DNA of 5,285 nucleotides from Alcanivorax sp. (GTDB taxonomy: Bacteria; Pseudomonadota; Gammaproteobacteria; Pseudomonadales; Alcanivoracaceae), in contig SLJS01000221.1 in assembly GCA_007135015.1 (NCBI GenBank), positions 1 through 5,285 of the forward strand, in the 5' to 3' direction. How positions within the stretch are numbered: position 1 is the first letter of the stretch; every line of letters starts with the position of its first letter. Both the position numbers and the translations under genes were made by a program. The notes beneath the pieces were generated by a model. That model saw only the letters and a list, made by a program, of their open reading frames with translations. It was not told the DNA's origin and did not search any database. Positions 1-5,044 of this stretch are shown here, in pieces.

Positions 1-71
1 GGTCTGAGGTCCGCTCCCACTGGTCGTCTCTAAAGGGCTTGTGCGACTGCCGAAAAGCGCATCTGCTATTT

Positions 72-125
72 CTCACCTCTCGCCTCTCGTAGCCCGTAGC
101 CCGCGGCCGCGCGGCGAAGCCGCGC
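72..125. repeat. Short tandem repeats and GC hairpin at left edge
   Basis: Two heptamers differing by one base (CTCACCT, CTCGCCT) occupy 72-85, followed by two perfect copies of GTAGCCC (89-102). At 109-125 a perfect 7-bp stem, GCGCGGC / GCCGCGC, closes a GAA loop. On the minus strand this hairpin starts at the last base of the stop codon of the neighbouring DUF2288 gene. It could act as a 3'-end structure for that transcript, but no T-run follows it, so it is not a canonical intrinsic terminator. Bases 1-71 show nothing I can support. This is probably a fragment of dispersed intergenic repeat. Confidence 0.35.
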
Positions 126-421
126 TACACTTCCTGCACCACCACCCAGGGCGCGACGACGACGGCCCAGACTTCCCGCTCCGGTTGTTGCCACTGCCGG
201 GCGCGGTCTTCGTCCACCGGGCCCATCCAGCCCTCGTCCATCCAGCGGCGCACCCGTTCCGAGTCGTCCCGGGCCAGGGCGGCGGCGGCTTCCAGAAGGT
301 CCAGCCCGGGTGCGACCCGGACCACCTGTCCCCGGGCAAAATGGGGCAGCAGCGCCATCCAGCCGATCCGGCCGGTTTCCGCGTTCAGGCGTGCCATGAT
401 CTCGTCATCAGGTCCGGTCAT
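125..421 (-). CDS. DUF2288 family protein
   Basis: A 98-residue soluble protein of unknown biochemical function. It fits DUF2288, a family of roughly 90-100 residues common in gammaproteobacteria. Visible family features, in order: an N-terminal LNAETGRIGW segment, an FARGQVVRVAPGLDLLEAA strand-helix region, an RDDSERVRRWMDEGWM helix, and the very conserved hydrophobic tail WAVVVAPWVVVQEV. No signal peptide or membrane segment is seen. I chose the ATG at 419-421 because GGAG lies 5 bases upstream of it. An in-frame TTG six codons further upstream (437-439) is possible but less likely. The stop is TAG at 125-127. It is divergent from the SnoaL-like gene, with about 100 bp between the two starts, so the two may share a regulatory region. 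The family assignment comes from recognising the sequence pattern; no function is claimed. Confidence 0.85.
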   Translation of the reverse strand: MTGPDDEIMARLNAETGRIGWMALLPHFARGQVVRVAPGLDLLEAAAALARDDSERVRRWMDEGWMGPVDEDRARQWQQPEREVWAVVVAPWVVVQEV

Positions 422-453
422 GCATGCTCCGGCAGGCAAAAAAATGAGGCGGT

Positions 454-490
454 ATTATGATTGGCATCCCCCCTTTTTTGCCAGCATTAT
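454..490. promoter_or_regulatory. Divergent promoter region between two genes
   Basis: The interval between the divergent starts (422-521) holds plausible sigma70-type elements in both directions. Leftward: CATAAT (minus strand, 454-459), a 5/6 match to the -10 consensus, lies 18 bases from a weak -35 (TGGCAA, 478-483). Rightward: TTGGCA (461-466, 5/6 match) lies 18 bases from CATTAT (485-490, 4/6 match). The two candidates overlap, so their use could be mutually exclusive. This is eye-matched consensus only, with no operator seen. Confidence 0.3.
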
Positions 491-521
491 GGAAGTCCCG
501 GGCACACAGGGAGGAACCGGC

Positions 522-989
522 ATGCGAAGCACTGCGGAAAGGATCTTTGATTATCTGCCCCGACTCGACGGCGATGCCGGTCTGGAGGAAATGGTCCAGG
601 AACTCTATGCCCCTGACGCCACCTTCGCCGACCCTATTCAGAAGGCAGCGGGCCACGATGCCATCCTCGAAATGTACCGGGATATGCAGCGCATTTTTCC
701 ACAGATAGACGCCAGTCTGCTGCGCCGGATCAGCGATGACCGGCGGGAGGTCGTCGAATGGGAGATGACCTTCAAGCCCAAGTACTGGCCCACCACGATT
801 CCCCTGCAGGGCACCACCTGGCTCGAGCTTGATGAAAACGGCCGGATCACCAACCATCAGGATTACTGGGACCTGTGGGAGTTCCTTCGTGGCACCATGC
901 CGCTGCAGGAGCTGGTTGCCGAGCGAATCCCGGAACCGCTGAAAGCCCTGCTTTCACGAAAAAGGAAGAAACACCACACGGAAGACTAG
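522..989 (+). CDS. SnoaL/NTF2-like domain protein
   Basis: A 155-residue cytoplasmic protein with the shape of the NTF2-like/SnoaL-like superfamily (nuclear transport factor 2 family proteins in bacterial annotations). Visible pattern: an amphipathic N-terminal helix (AERIFDYLPRL), then LYAPDATFADPIQ, the typical strand at the mouth of the cone-shaped pocket; a helix with DAILEMYRDMQRIFP; strands VVEWEMTFKP and GTTWLELDENGRI; and the closing H-x-D-Y-W-D-L-W motif that lines the pocket in many members. The C-terminus is basic (SRKRKKHH). Members include polyketide cyclases, isomerases and ligand-binding proteins, so the substrate cannot be inferred. The start is the ATG at 522, with a strong AGGGAGGA six bases upstream; in-frame ATGs further upstream lack a ribosome binding site. 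The TAG stop lies within the CTAG that borders the repeat element beginning at 986. No co-directional gene follows closely. Confidence 0.8.
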   Translation: MRSTAERIFDYLPRLDGDAGLEEMVQELYAPDATFADPIQKAAGHDAILEMYRDMQRIFPQIDASLLRRISDDRREVVEWEMTFKPKYWPTTIPLQGTTWLELDENGRITNHQDYWDLWEFLRGTMPLQELVAERIPEPLKALLSRKRKKHHTED

Positions 990-1236
990 CCCGGACAGTG
1001 CACCAAACCACTCCTGCAATCGAAGGGAAGAGCGACGATAAGGGCTTTTCAGAGGGTTCCAGGCACTCTTTTTATGGTGACGGTTACGTTTGCCATCCAC
1101 TTCGCTTGGTCTGGCCGCCGTCAGGCGCACGTGCTCCTTCAAACGTAGTCCCTGCTACGGTTTCAGTCGCGAGCACGCCTGACGACGACCATCCGCGGCG
1201 CGAATTACATGGCATTTGGTGCACTATCCGGGCTAG
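986..1236. mobile_element. Putative 251-bp MITE-like element with inverted ends
   Basis: The ends are near-perfect inverted repeats: 986-1007 matches the reverse complement of 1215-1236 at 21 of 22 positions, with core CCCGGACAGTGCACCAAA on the left. Both ends carry CTAG outermost (986-989 and 1233-1236), which could be a 4-bp target duplication or part of the repeat. The interior has no credible ORF. It folds instead: CGTCAGGCG plus TGCTC (1119-1136) can pair with GAGCACGCCTGACG (1171-1184), leaving a 4-base bulge and enclosing a second small stem, CGTAG / CTACG (1144-1159). Short size, inverted ends, no coding capacity and internal structure fit a non-autonomous transposable element. The left CTAG contains the stop codon of the SnoaL-like gene. 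No transposase is present in the window and I cannot assign an IS family. Confidence 0.5.
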
Positions 1237-1248
1237 CCCGGATAGTGC
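1221..1248. repeat. Perfect 28-nt palindrome
   Basis: The arm GCACTATCCGGG (1221-1232) is followed by CTAG and the exact reverse-complement arm CCCGGATAGTGC (1237-1248 after the CTAG at 1233-1236), with no mismatch. The left half is the right inverted end of the 251-bp element. The right half repeats that element's left-end sequence (986-1001) in direct orientation with one difference, so it may be a remnant of a second copy abutting the first at CTAG. No T-run follows on either strand, so it is not a standard intrinsic terminator. Confidence 0.7.
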
Positions 1249-1278
1249 CTCTTCGGGAAAACCGGGCCCGGCAGGAAC

Positions 1279-1322
1279 GGAAAAGGAAAAGCGCCCGCCC
1301 TTGGGGGGTGGGACGGGCGCTT
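1279..1322 (-). terminator. Strong intrinsic terminator, minus strand
   Basis: Read on the minus strand, AAGCGCCCG-T-CCC pairs with GGGCGGGCGCTT: a 12-bp, very GC-rich stem with a single bulged T and the loop ACCCCCCAA. It is followed directly by TTTTCCTTTTCC. On the plus strand no T-run follows the stem, so termination would be one-directional, stopping transcription that arrives from the right. No protein gene on the minus strand lies to its right before the plus-strand amidase remnant, so it most likely closes a non-coding transcript. Confidence 0.6.
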
Positions 1323-1412
1323 CGCCAGGCCGAAAACATCCCTGTCGTTTTCTTTGTCCGTCAGCTGCAAGCCTACCGCCATCATCGGCACCGGCAAGCA
1401 GGAAAAGTCTGA
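1279..1412 (-). ncRNA. Candidate small RNA with CsrA-type site
   Basis: The 5' boundary is a guess; the 3' boundary is the minus-strand terminator. Just before the terminator, the minus strand reads GAAAAC-GACAGGGAT-GTTTTC (1332-1352), a 6-bp stem whose loop contains a GGA. The stretch ACAGGGATGT matches the published CsrA SELEX core ACARGGAUGU exactly. A second GGA occurs in ACGGACAAAG (minus strand, around 1353-1362). No good minus-strand promoter is visible: the best is TTGCCG with a poor TAGGCT 16 bases on. I found no match to 6S RNA, tmRNA or RNase P RNA. RsmY/RsmZ/CsrB-type RNAs usually carry more GGA loops than this, so a single-target or sponge-like RNA is only a possibility. Confidence 0.3.
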
Positions 1413-1419
1413 TCGTTCC

Positions 1420-1437
1420 TGTACGAGATCGCTTACA
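1420..1437. promoter_or_regulatory. GacA/UvrY-box-like near-palindrome
   Basis: On the minus strand the site reads TGTAAG-CGATCT-CGTACA, against the GacA upstream activating consensus TGTAAG-N6-CTTACA: 11 of 12 specified bases match. The dyad pairs at 7 of 9 positions. The site overlaps a small hairpin, TCGT-ACAGGA-ACGA (minus strand, 1413-1426), whose loop carries an ACAGGA CsrA-like motif; the two roles would compete. In pseudomonads the GacA site lies well over 100 bp upstream of rsm promoters. Here only about 98 bases separate it from the terminator stem, so the geometry does not follow that model. Confidence 0.3.
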
Positions 1438-1546
1438 AGGCGCCCGCAACGGGCCTCTGCCGGAGGCCGCCCCGATGCCCGGCGCTGCGGCAGGTGTAGA
1501 AACCGCCATCCGTTGTTATGCTTGTACGACTTTAGTCGGAGTCGCC

Positions 1547-2196
1547 ATGACCATTTCACCCGAGGAACACCGCAACCTGGATGCCGTCGCTCAGGCGGAG
1601 GCGATCCGCAGTGGACTCCTGTCCTCCACCGAGGCGGTGGATGCGGCGCTGGCTACCCAGGAACGGGCACAACCGCCCGGGTTGATCAGCGGACAGGCCC
1701 TGCCCAACCAGCTGGCAGACTTCCTCGGGCTGCCGGCCATGTCGGTGCCACCGGGTCGTGCCGTCGAAGGCCGCCTGCCCTGTGGTTTACAGTTGATGGG
1801 CGCGGGCGGCAATGAACCGCTGCTGTTGCGACGGGCCGCTGAGCCGGAGCAAATTCGCCCCTGGGCCATGAGGGTGTTGCAAAAGGTCTTCGTTGGCGAA
1901 GCAGGTCGATCAATGGGCTCCCTCCCCCGCGAGGGGGGCGGAGGCGGAAACAAGGTCCGTCCCAATGGACGGACCACCGCCGGAGCGGGCCGAGCTCTGC
2001 GAGGCCCTGGATGGGTCGGGGTGGGGAGAGCGGCCGAAGGCCGCGCAAGGCCGCCTGCGGCGGCCTCCCCCTCCATACCTCCCCCCTCGCGGGGGGAGGC
2101 TTCCAATTGCAAGCATCGGAATACTCAACAAGGCTTTTGCGACACCCTCCCATGACCGCTGCGCCACGGGATGGTGAAAGCGGTAAATCCGCCTGA
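1547..2196 (+). pseudogene. Amidase-signature family remnant, deleted and interrupted
   Basis: Two recognisable ends of an amidase-signature (AS/GatA-like) enzyme lie fused in one frame. The first 42 or so residues (DAVAQAEAIRSGLLSSTEAVDAAL) match the N-terminal helices of the family. After a short junction, residues 53-106 (FLGLPAMSVPPG, then GRLPCGLQLMGAGGNEPLLLRRAAE and RPW) match its C-terminus. The middle of the enzyme, roughly 350 of about 470 residues by family norms, is missing, including the Ser-cisSer-Lys triad and the Gly/Ser-rich signature, so it cannot be active. The ATG at 1547 still has GGAG five bases upstream. After residue 107 a 280-bp element is inserted; removing it and one CCAT gives WAMTAAPRDGESGKSA and a TGA at 2194-2196 (ancestral length 121 residues). 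The present frame runs through the element to a TGA at 2153-2155. The amidase was already gutted or was deleted independently of the insertion; the order cannot be read. Confidence 0.75.
1870..2149. mobile_element. 280-bp MITE-like element with CCAT target duplication
   Basis: Terminal inverted repeats of 16 bp, GAGGGTGTTGCAAAAG (1870-1885) and CTTTTGCGACACCCTC (2134-2149), differ at one base. The same CCAT directly flanks both sides (1866-1869 and 2150-2153), a 4-bp target duplication. The interior is a chain of GC-rich hairpins: CTTCG-TTGG-CGAAG (1888-1901), GGTCCGTCC-CAAT-GGACGGACC (1954-1975, perfect), GCGGCC-GAA-GGCCGC (2031-2045), AGGCCGCC-TGC-GGCGGCCT (2050-2068), and two C-tract/G-tract palindromes (about 1921-1938 and 2080-2099). 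No transposase is encoded; the open frames across it are by-products of high GC. It fits a non-autonomous DNA element mobilised in trans. It splits the amidase remnant and sits 93 bp upstream of the kinase start. Confidence 0.75.
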
Positions 2197-2242
2197 CGGC
2201 GCGGCACCCGCGAACACGGCCTGGAGCATGCTTGAGGCGATT

Positions 2243-5044
2243 ATGAAGGACAGGGACGACCGCAAAAGAAGACATTGCATCAATGCACTTGCCGCATTGC
2301 TGCTGCTCGTTGCCGTTCCGCCGGCCGGTGCGGCGACGGAGACCTTTCTGGCCGACGCCGGTCAGGGCGCGATCCCGCTTCATGAGCGCATGGAATGGTT
2401 CTGCACCGCGCCGGAACGCGCGCCCGGCCCGGAGACCCTGCTCAGGAACCCGGCGAGCGTGGACTGGCAAGCGCCCCGGGCGGGGGTACCCAATCGGGGC
2501 TTCAGCCGCGATATCTGCTGGTTCAGGGTGAAGGCGGCTTCCGCCGGCATTTCCCGCCAGTGGATGCTCCATGTCGGTTATCCACTGCTCAACGAGGTGG
2601 ATTTCTACGTCCTGGATGAACGCGACCGTGTACGGGCGCATCACCAGGGCGGCCTGTCCCGGCCCTACAAGGTGCGGCCCGTGGACTACCAGAAGCCGGT
2701 CTTTCCGGTTGAACTTCCCGCCGACCGACCAAAACAGCTTTACCTGCGGGTAGCCTCGGCCCACAGCATGCAGGCTCCCGTGGAGCTTCAGACCGTCGAG
2801 CACTTCAACCGCCGGGGGCAATTCACGCTGCTGGTGCAGGGGCTGTTCTTCGGGGCCATGCTGATCGTTACCCTGTACAGTCTTTTTCTCTATTTCTCGA
2901 TGCGTGAACGTGTCTACCTGCTTTATGTGGCCTGGACCCTCTGTGTAAGCGCCTTTCTCGTCATCTATCACGGTTTTGCCCAGCGATTCACCTGGCCGGG
3001 AAATCCGCTGCTGAGCACCTATTCAATGAGCTGGCTACTTCCTTTCGTGGCACTCATACCGGCACTGTTCACGATCCGGTTCCTGTCACTGGAGGAAAGA
3101 TCACCGTGGCTACACCGAACGCTTCTCTATCAGGTCTATGCCGCGGCGATTCTCTTCATAACCCTGCCCTTCATTGACCAGCACATCCAGGTAATCGCCG
3201 GGACCCTGCTGATCATGGTAGTGAACGTAACCATCATGGTCGCGGGTGTGGCCCGGAGCCTTGCAGGTGATCCCTATGCACGGATTTTCAGCATCGCCTG
3301 GGCCTGCTACATCGCGGGAGGAATGCTCCTGGGATTCAACAAGCTGGGCATTGCGCCTTATAACACACTGACGGAAAACCTTTTCCAGTTCGGCATCTTC
3401 GTTGCAGTGCTGCTGCACTCCTTTTCCCTGTCCGACCGAGTCAATTTTCTCAGGGAGGAGCACGCCAGATCACTGCAGGAACGCGCTCGCGCCGAGATGG
3501 AGGCATTCAAGGCAACCGCCAGGAACCAGGCAAAAAGCGATTTTCTCGCAACGATCAGCCATGAGATCCGCACGCCCATGAACGGCGTCCTGGGCATGGC
3601 CGACCTGCTCAAGGCAACAGAACTGGACAGAAAGCAGACGCATTACGTCGACACCATTGTCCAGTCCAGCAAATCGCTGATGTCCGTAATCAATGACATA
3701 CTGGACTACTCCAGGATCGAATCCGGAAAGCTCAGGCTCGACCTTGCGTACGTGGAAACCGAAACAATCATTGACGAGTGTGTTGGTCTGTTTTCTCCCC
3801 AGTCACGCGAGAAGAATCTTCCACTCTACAGTTTTATCGAAAGCCGCGTTCCGCCGGTGATCCGCACCGATCCGGTGCGTCTCAAGCAGATCCTCGCCAA
3901 CCTGCTCAGTAATGCGTTCAAGTTCACTCCCAGTGGAGAGATTACCCTGCACGTCGCACTGCGCCAGGGAGGCGAGGATAGCAACCATTGCACTGTGCTG
4001 TTCGAGGTATCCGACACCGGCGTGGGCGTCAATCCGCAAGACCAGGAAACACTCCTTCGGTCTTCCCTTTCACCGGAGCATGCTTCCTCCGGGCGCGCCT
4101 CCCGTGGTTCCGGACTGGGACTTTCCATCAGCAGCCAGCTTGTACGAATGCTTGACGGGGACATGGGTCTGAACAGTTCTCCCGGACGGGGGACCACATT
4201 CTGGTTCACCCTGGACTGTCAATGCGAGCCCGCGCCAATATGGGTACCGGAGCTGGCGCACCGGCTGGTGCTGATTGTCTCGCAGGACAGCCTTCTCGCG
4301 CTAAGCCTCTCGCAGATGGTTTCGCGTTGGGGGATGCGGGTCGAGAGCTGCAACTCGGTGGCTGACGCGGAAAGAAAGCTGGAAGCCCTGGACGCAAACG
4401 ACGCGACCGTCGAACTCGTTCTCGCGGACGAGCCCCTGTCGGGCGCGCTTTCCGCGCTGGTGGAGAAAAGAGAACAGACCCGGCTCGTGCTGATCGAACC
4501 CCTTTCCGGCAAGCCGTGGCCGGAAAGCGGCAACGAGGACATCCTTGTCGAGGCCCCGGTCAGACCGCGGGTGCTTCGCAGGATCCTCTGCCGGCTTTTC
4601 GAATCCGAGCCGCCGCCCCACGCACCAGCCGAGCGCCAGGAACCGGAAGCCCCCGATATCAGGAATCTCCGGGTACTGGTTGCCGAGGACAACGATGTCA
4701 ACAAACTGGTCATCGAAAGTATGCTCAAGAGTCTCGGCATTCAGCCCCTGATCGTCAACAACGGCAGTGACGCGGTCGAGCGCTTCGAAAACGAGGGTCC
4801 CTGGGACATCATTTTCATGGATTCGGAAATGCCGAAAATGGACGGTTATGAAGCCACCAGAAGGATCCGTGAGAAGGAACAACGGGAAAATCTCCCCCGT
4901 ACCCGGATCATTGCGCTGAGTGCCCACGCGGTAGAAGGGTATGTCCACAAGGCTGAAGCGGCCGGAGTGGATGACTACCTGGGCAAGCCGGTCTCGCGGG
5001 GGCAGATCATCGAGGCGATTCGTCGCTCCGGCTCCCGGGACTGA
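2243..5044 (+). CDS. RetS-like 7TMR-DISM hybrid sensor histidine kinase
   Basis: A 933-residue inner-membrane hybrid kinase. Order: basic n-region and hydrophobic core of a signal peptide ending near PAGAA (about 1-31); periplasmic 7TMR-DISMED2-like sensor (about 33-185), a carbohydrate-binding-like fold in the family; seven membrane helices (about 194-396); a charged linker helix (400-430); HisKA with phospho-acceptor His440 in SHEIRTPMNG; HATPase with N-box Asn553/Asn557, G1 DTGVG (591-595) and G2 GSGLGL (622-627). Receiver 1 (about 673-785) is degenerate: Asp729 remains, but the acidic pair reads SQD and the KP motif reads AP. Receiver 2 (about 808-930) is intact: Glu815, Asp816, Asp860, Ser893, Lys915. 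There is no HPt domain, so a separate phosphotransfer protein would be needed. This is the domain order of Pseudomonas RetS, the modulator of GacS; orthology is inference, since other 7TMR-DISM kinases share parts of it. I chose the ATG at 2243 because GAGG lies five bases upstream and a proper signal peptide follows; ATGs at 2171 and 2228 lack good sites. The 3' end overlaps the convergent gene by 38 bp. Confidence 0.9.
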   Translation: MKDRDDRKRRHCINALAALLLLVAVPPAGAATETFLADAGQGAIPLHERMEWFCTAPERAPGPETLLRNPASVDWQAPRAGVPNRGFSRDICWFRVKAASAGISRQWMLHVGYPLLNEVDFYVLDERDRVRAHHQGGLSRPYKVRPVDYQKPVFPVELPADRPKQLYLRVASAHSMQAPVELQTVEHFNRRGQFTLLVQGLFFGAMLIVTLYSLFLYFSMRERVYLLYVAWTLCVSAFLVIYHGFAQRFTWPGNPLLSTYSMSWLLPFVALIPALFTIRFLSLEERSPWLHRTLLYQVYAAAILFITLPFIDQHIQVIAGTLLIMVVNVTIMVAGVARSLAGDPYARIFSIAWACYIAGGMLLGFNKLGIAPYNTLTENLFQFGIFVAVLLHSFSLSDRVNFLREEHARSLQERARAEMEAFKATARNQAKSDFLATISHEIRTPMNGVLGMADLLKATELDRKQTHYVDTIVQSSKSLMSVINDILDYSRIESGKLRLDLAYVETETIIDECVGLFSPQSREKNLPLYSFIESRVPPVIRTDPVRLKQILANLLSNAFKFTPSGEITLHVALRQGGEDSNHCTVLFEVSDTGVGVNPQDQETLLRSSLSPEHASSGRASRGSGLGLSISSQLVRMLDGDMGLNSSPGRGTTFWFTLDCQCEPAPIWVPELAHRLVLIVSQDSLLALSLSQMVSRWGMRVESCNSVADAERKLEALDANDATVELVLADEPLSGALSALVEKREQTRLVLIEPLSGKPWPESGNEDILVEAPVRPRVLRRILCRLFESEPPPHAPAERQEPEAPDIRNLRVLVAEDNDVNKLVIESMLKSLGIQPLIVNNGSDAVERFENEGPWDIIFMDSEMPKMDGYEATRRIREKEQRENLPRTRIIALSAHAVEGYVHKAEAAGVDDYLGKPVSRGQIIEAIRRSGSRD

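Noticed and set aside
41..460. Open frame of 139 codons on the plus strand
   Set aside because: It is antisense to the DUF2288 gene, which has clear family residues; this frame is His/Pro-rich with no recognisable domain.
986..1236. NtrC-type binding sites (GCACCAAA / TTTGGTGC halves)
   Set aside because: The half-sites are about 200 bases apart at the two ends of the element, not spaced as one dyad. Terminal inverted repeats explain them better.
1221..1248. Palindrome as an intrinsic terminator for the SnoaL-like gene
   Set aside because: The stem is strong but no T-run follows on either strand, and it coincides with transposon-like inverted ends over 230 bases from the stop codon.
1279..1546. 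Known housekeeping RNA (6S, tmRNA, RNase P) or a riboswitch
   Set aside because: None of the conserved sequence blocks I know for these RNAs is visible on either strand.
1870..2149. CRISPR array or tandem repeat in the hairpin-rich stretch
   Set aside because: The stems differ in sequence and spacing; there are no regular repeats or spacers.
875..2155. Open frame of 426 codons on the plus strand
   Set aside because: It overlaps the SnoaL-like gene, runs through both repeat elements and only its stretch from 1547 to about 1867 resembles a protein family (amidase). The rest is GC-driven open frame.
2171..2242. Upstream start for the kinase at 2171 or 2228
   Set aside because: Neither has a well-spaced ribosome binding site, and the added residues would precede a normal signal peptide that begins at the 2243 start. 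The first also overlaps the ancestral amidase tail.
1910..2971. Open frame of 353 codons on the minus strand
   Set aside because: It is antisense to the signal peptide and sensor domain of the kinase and to the 280-bp element; low-complexity, no family pattern, no ribosome binding site.
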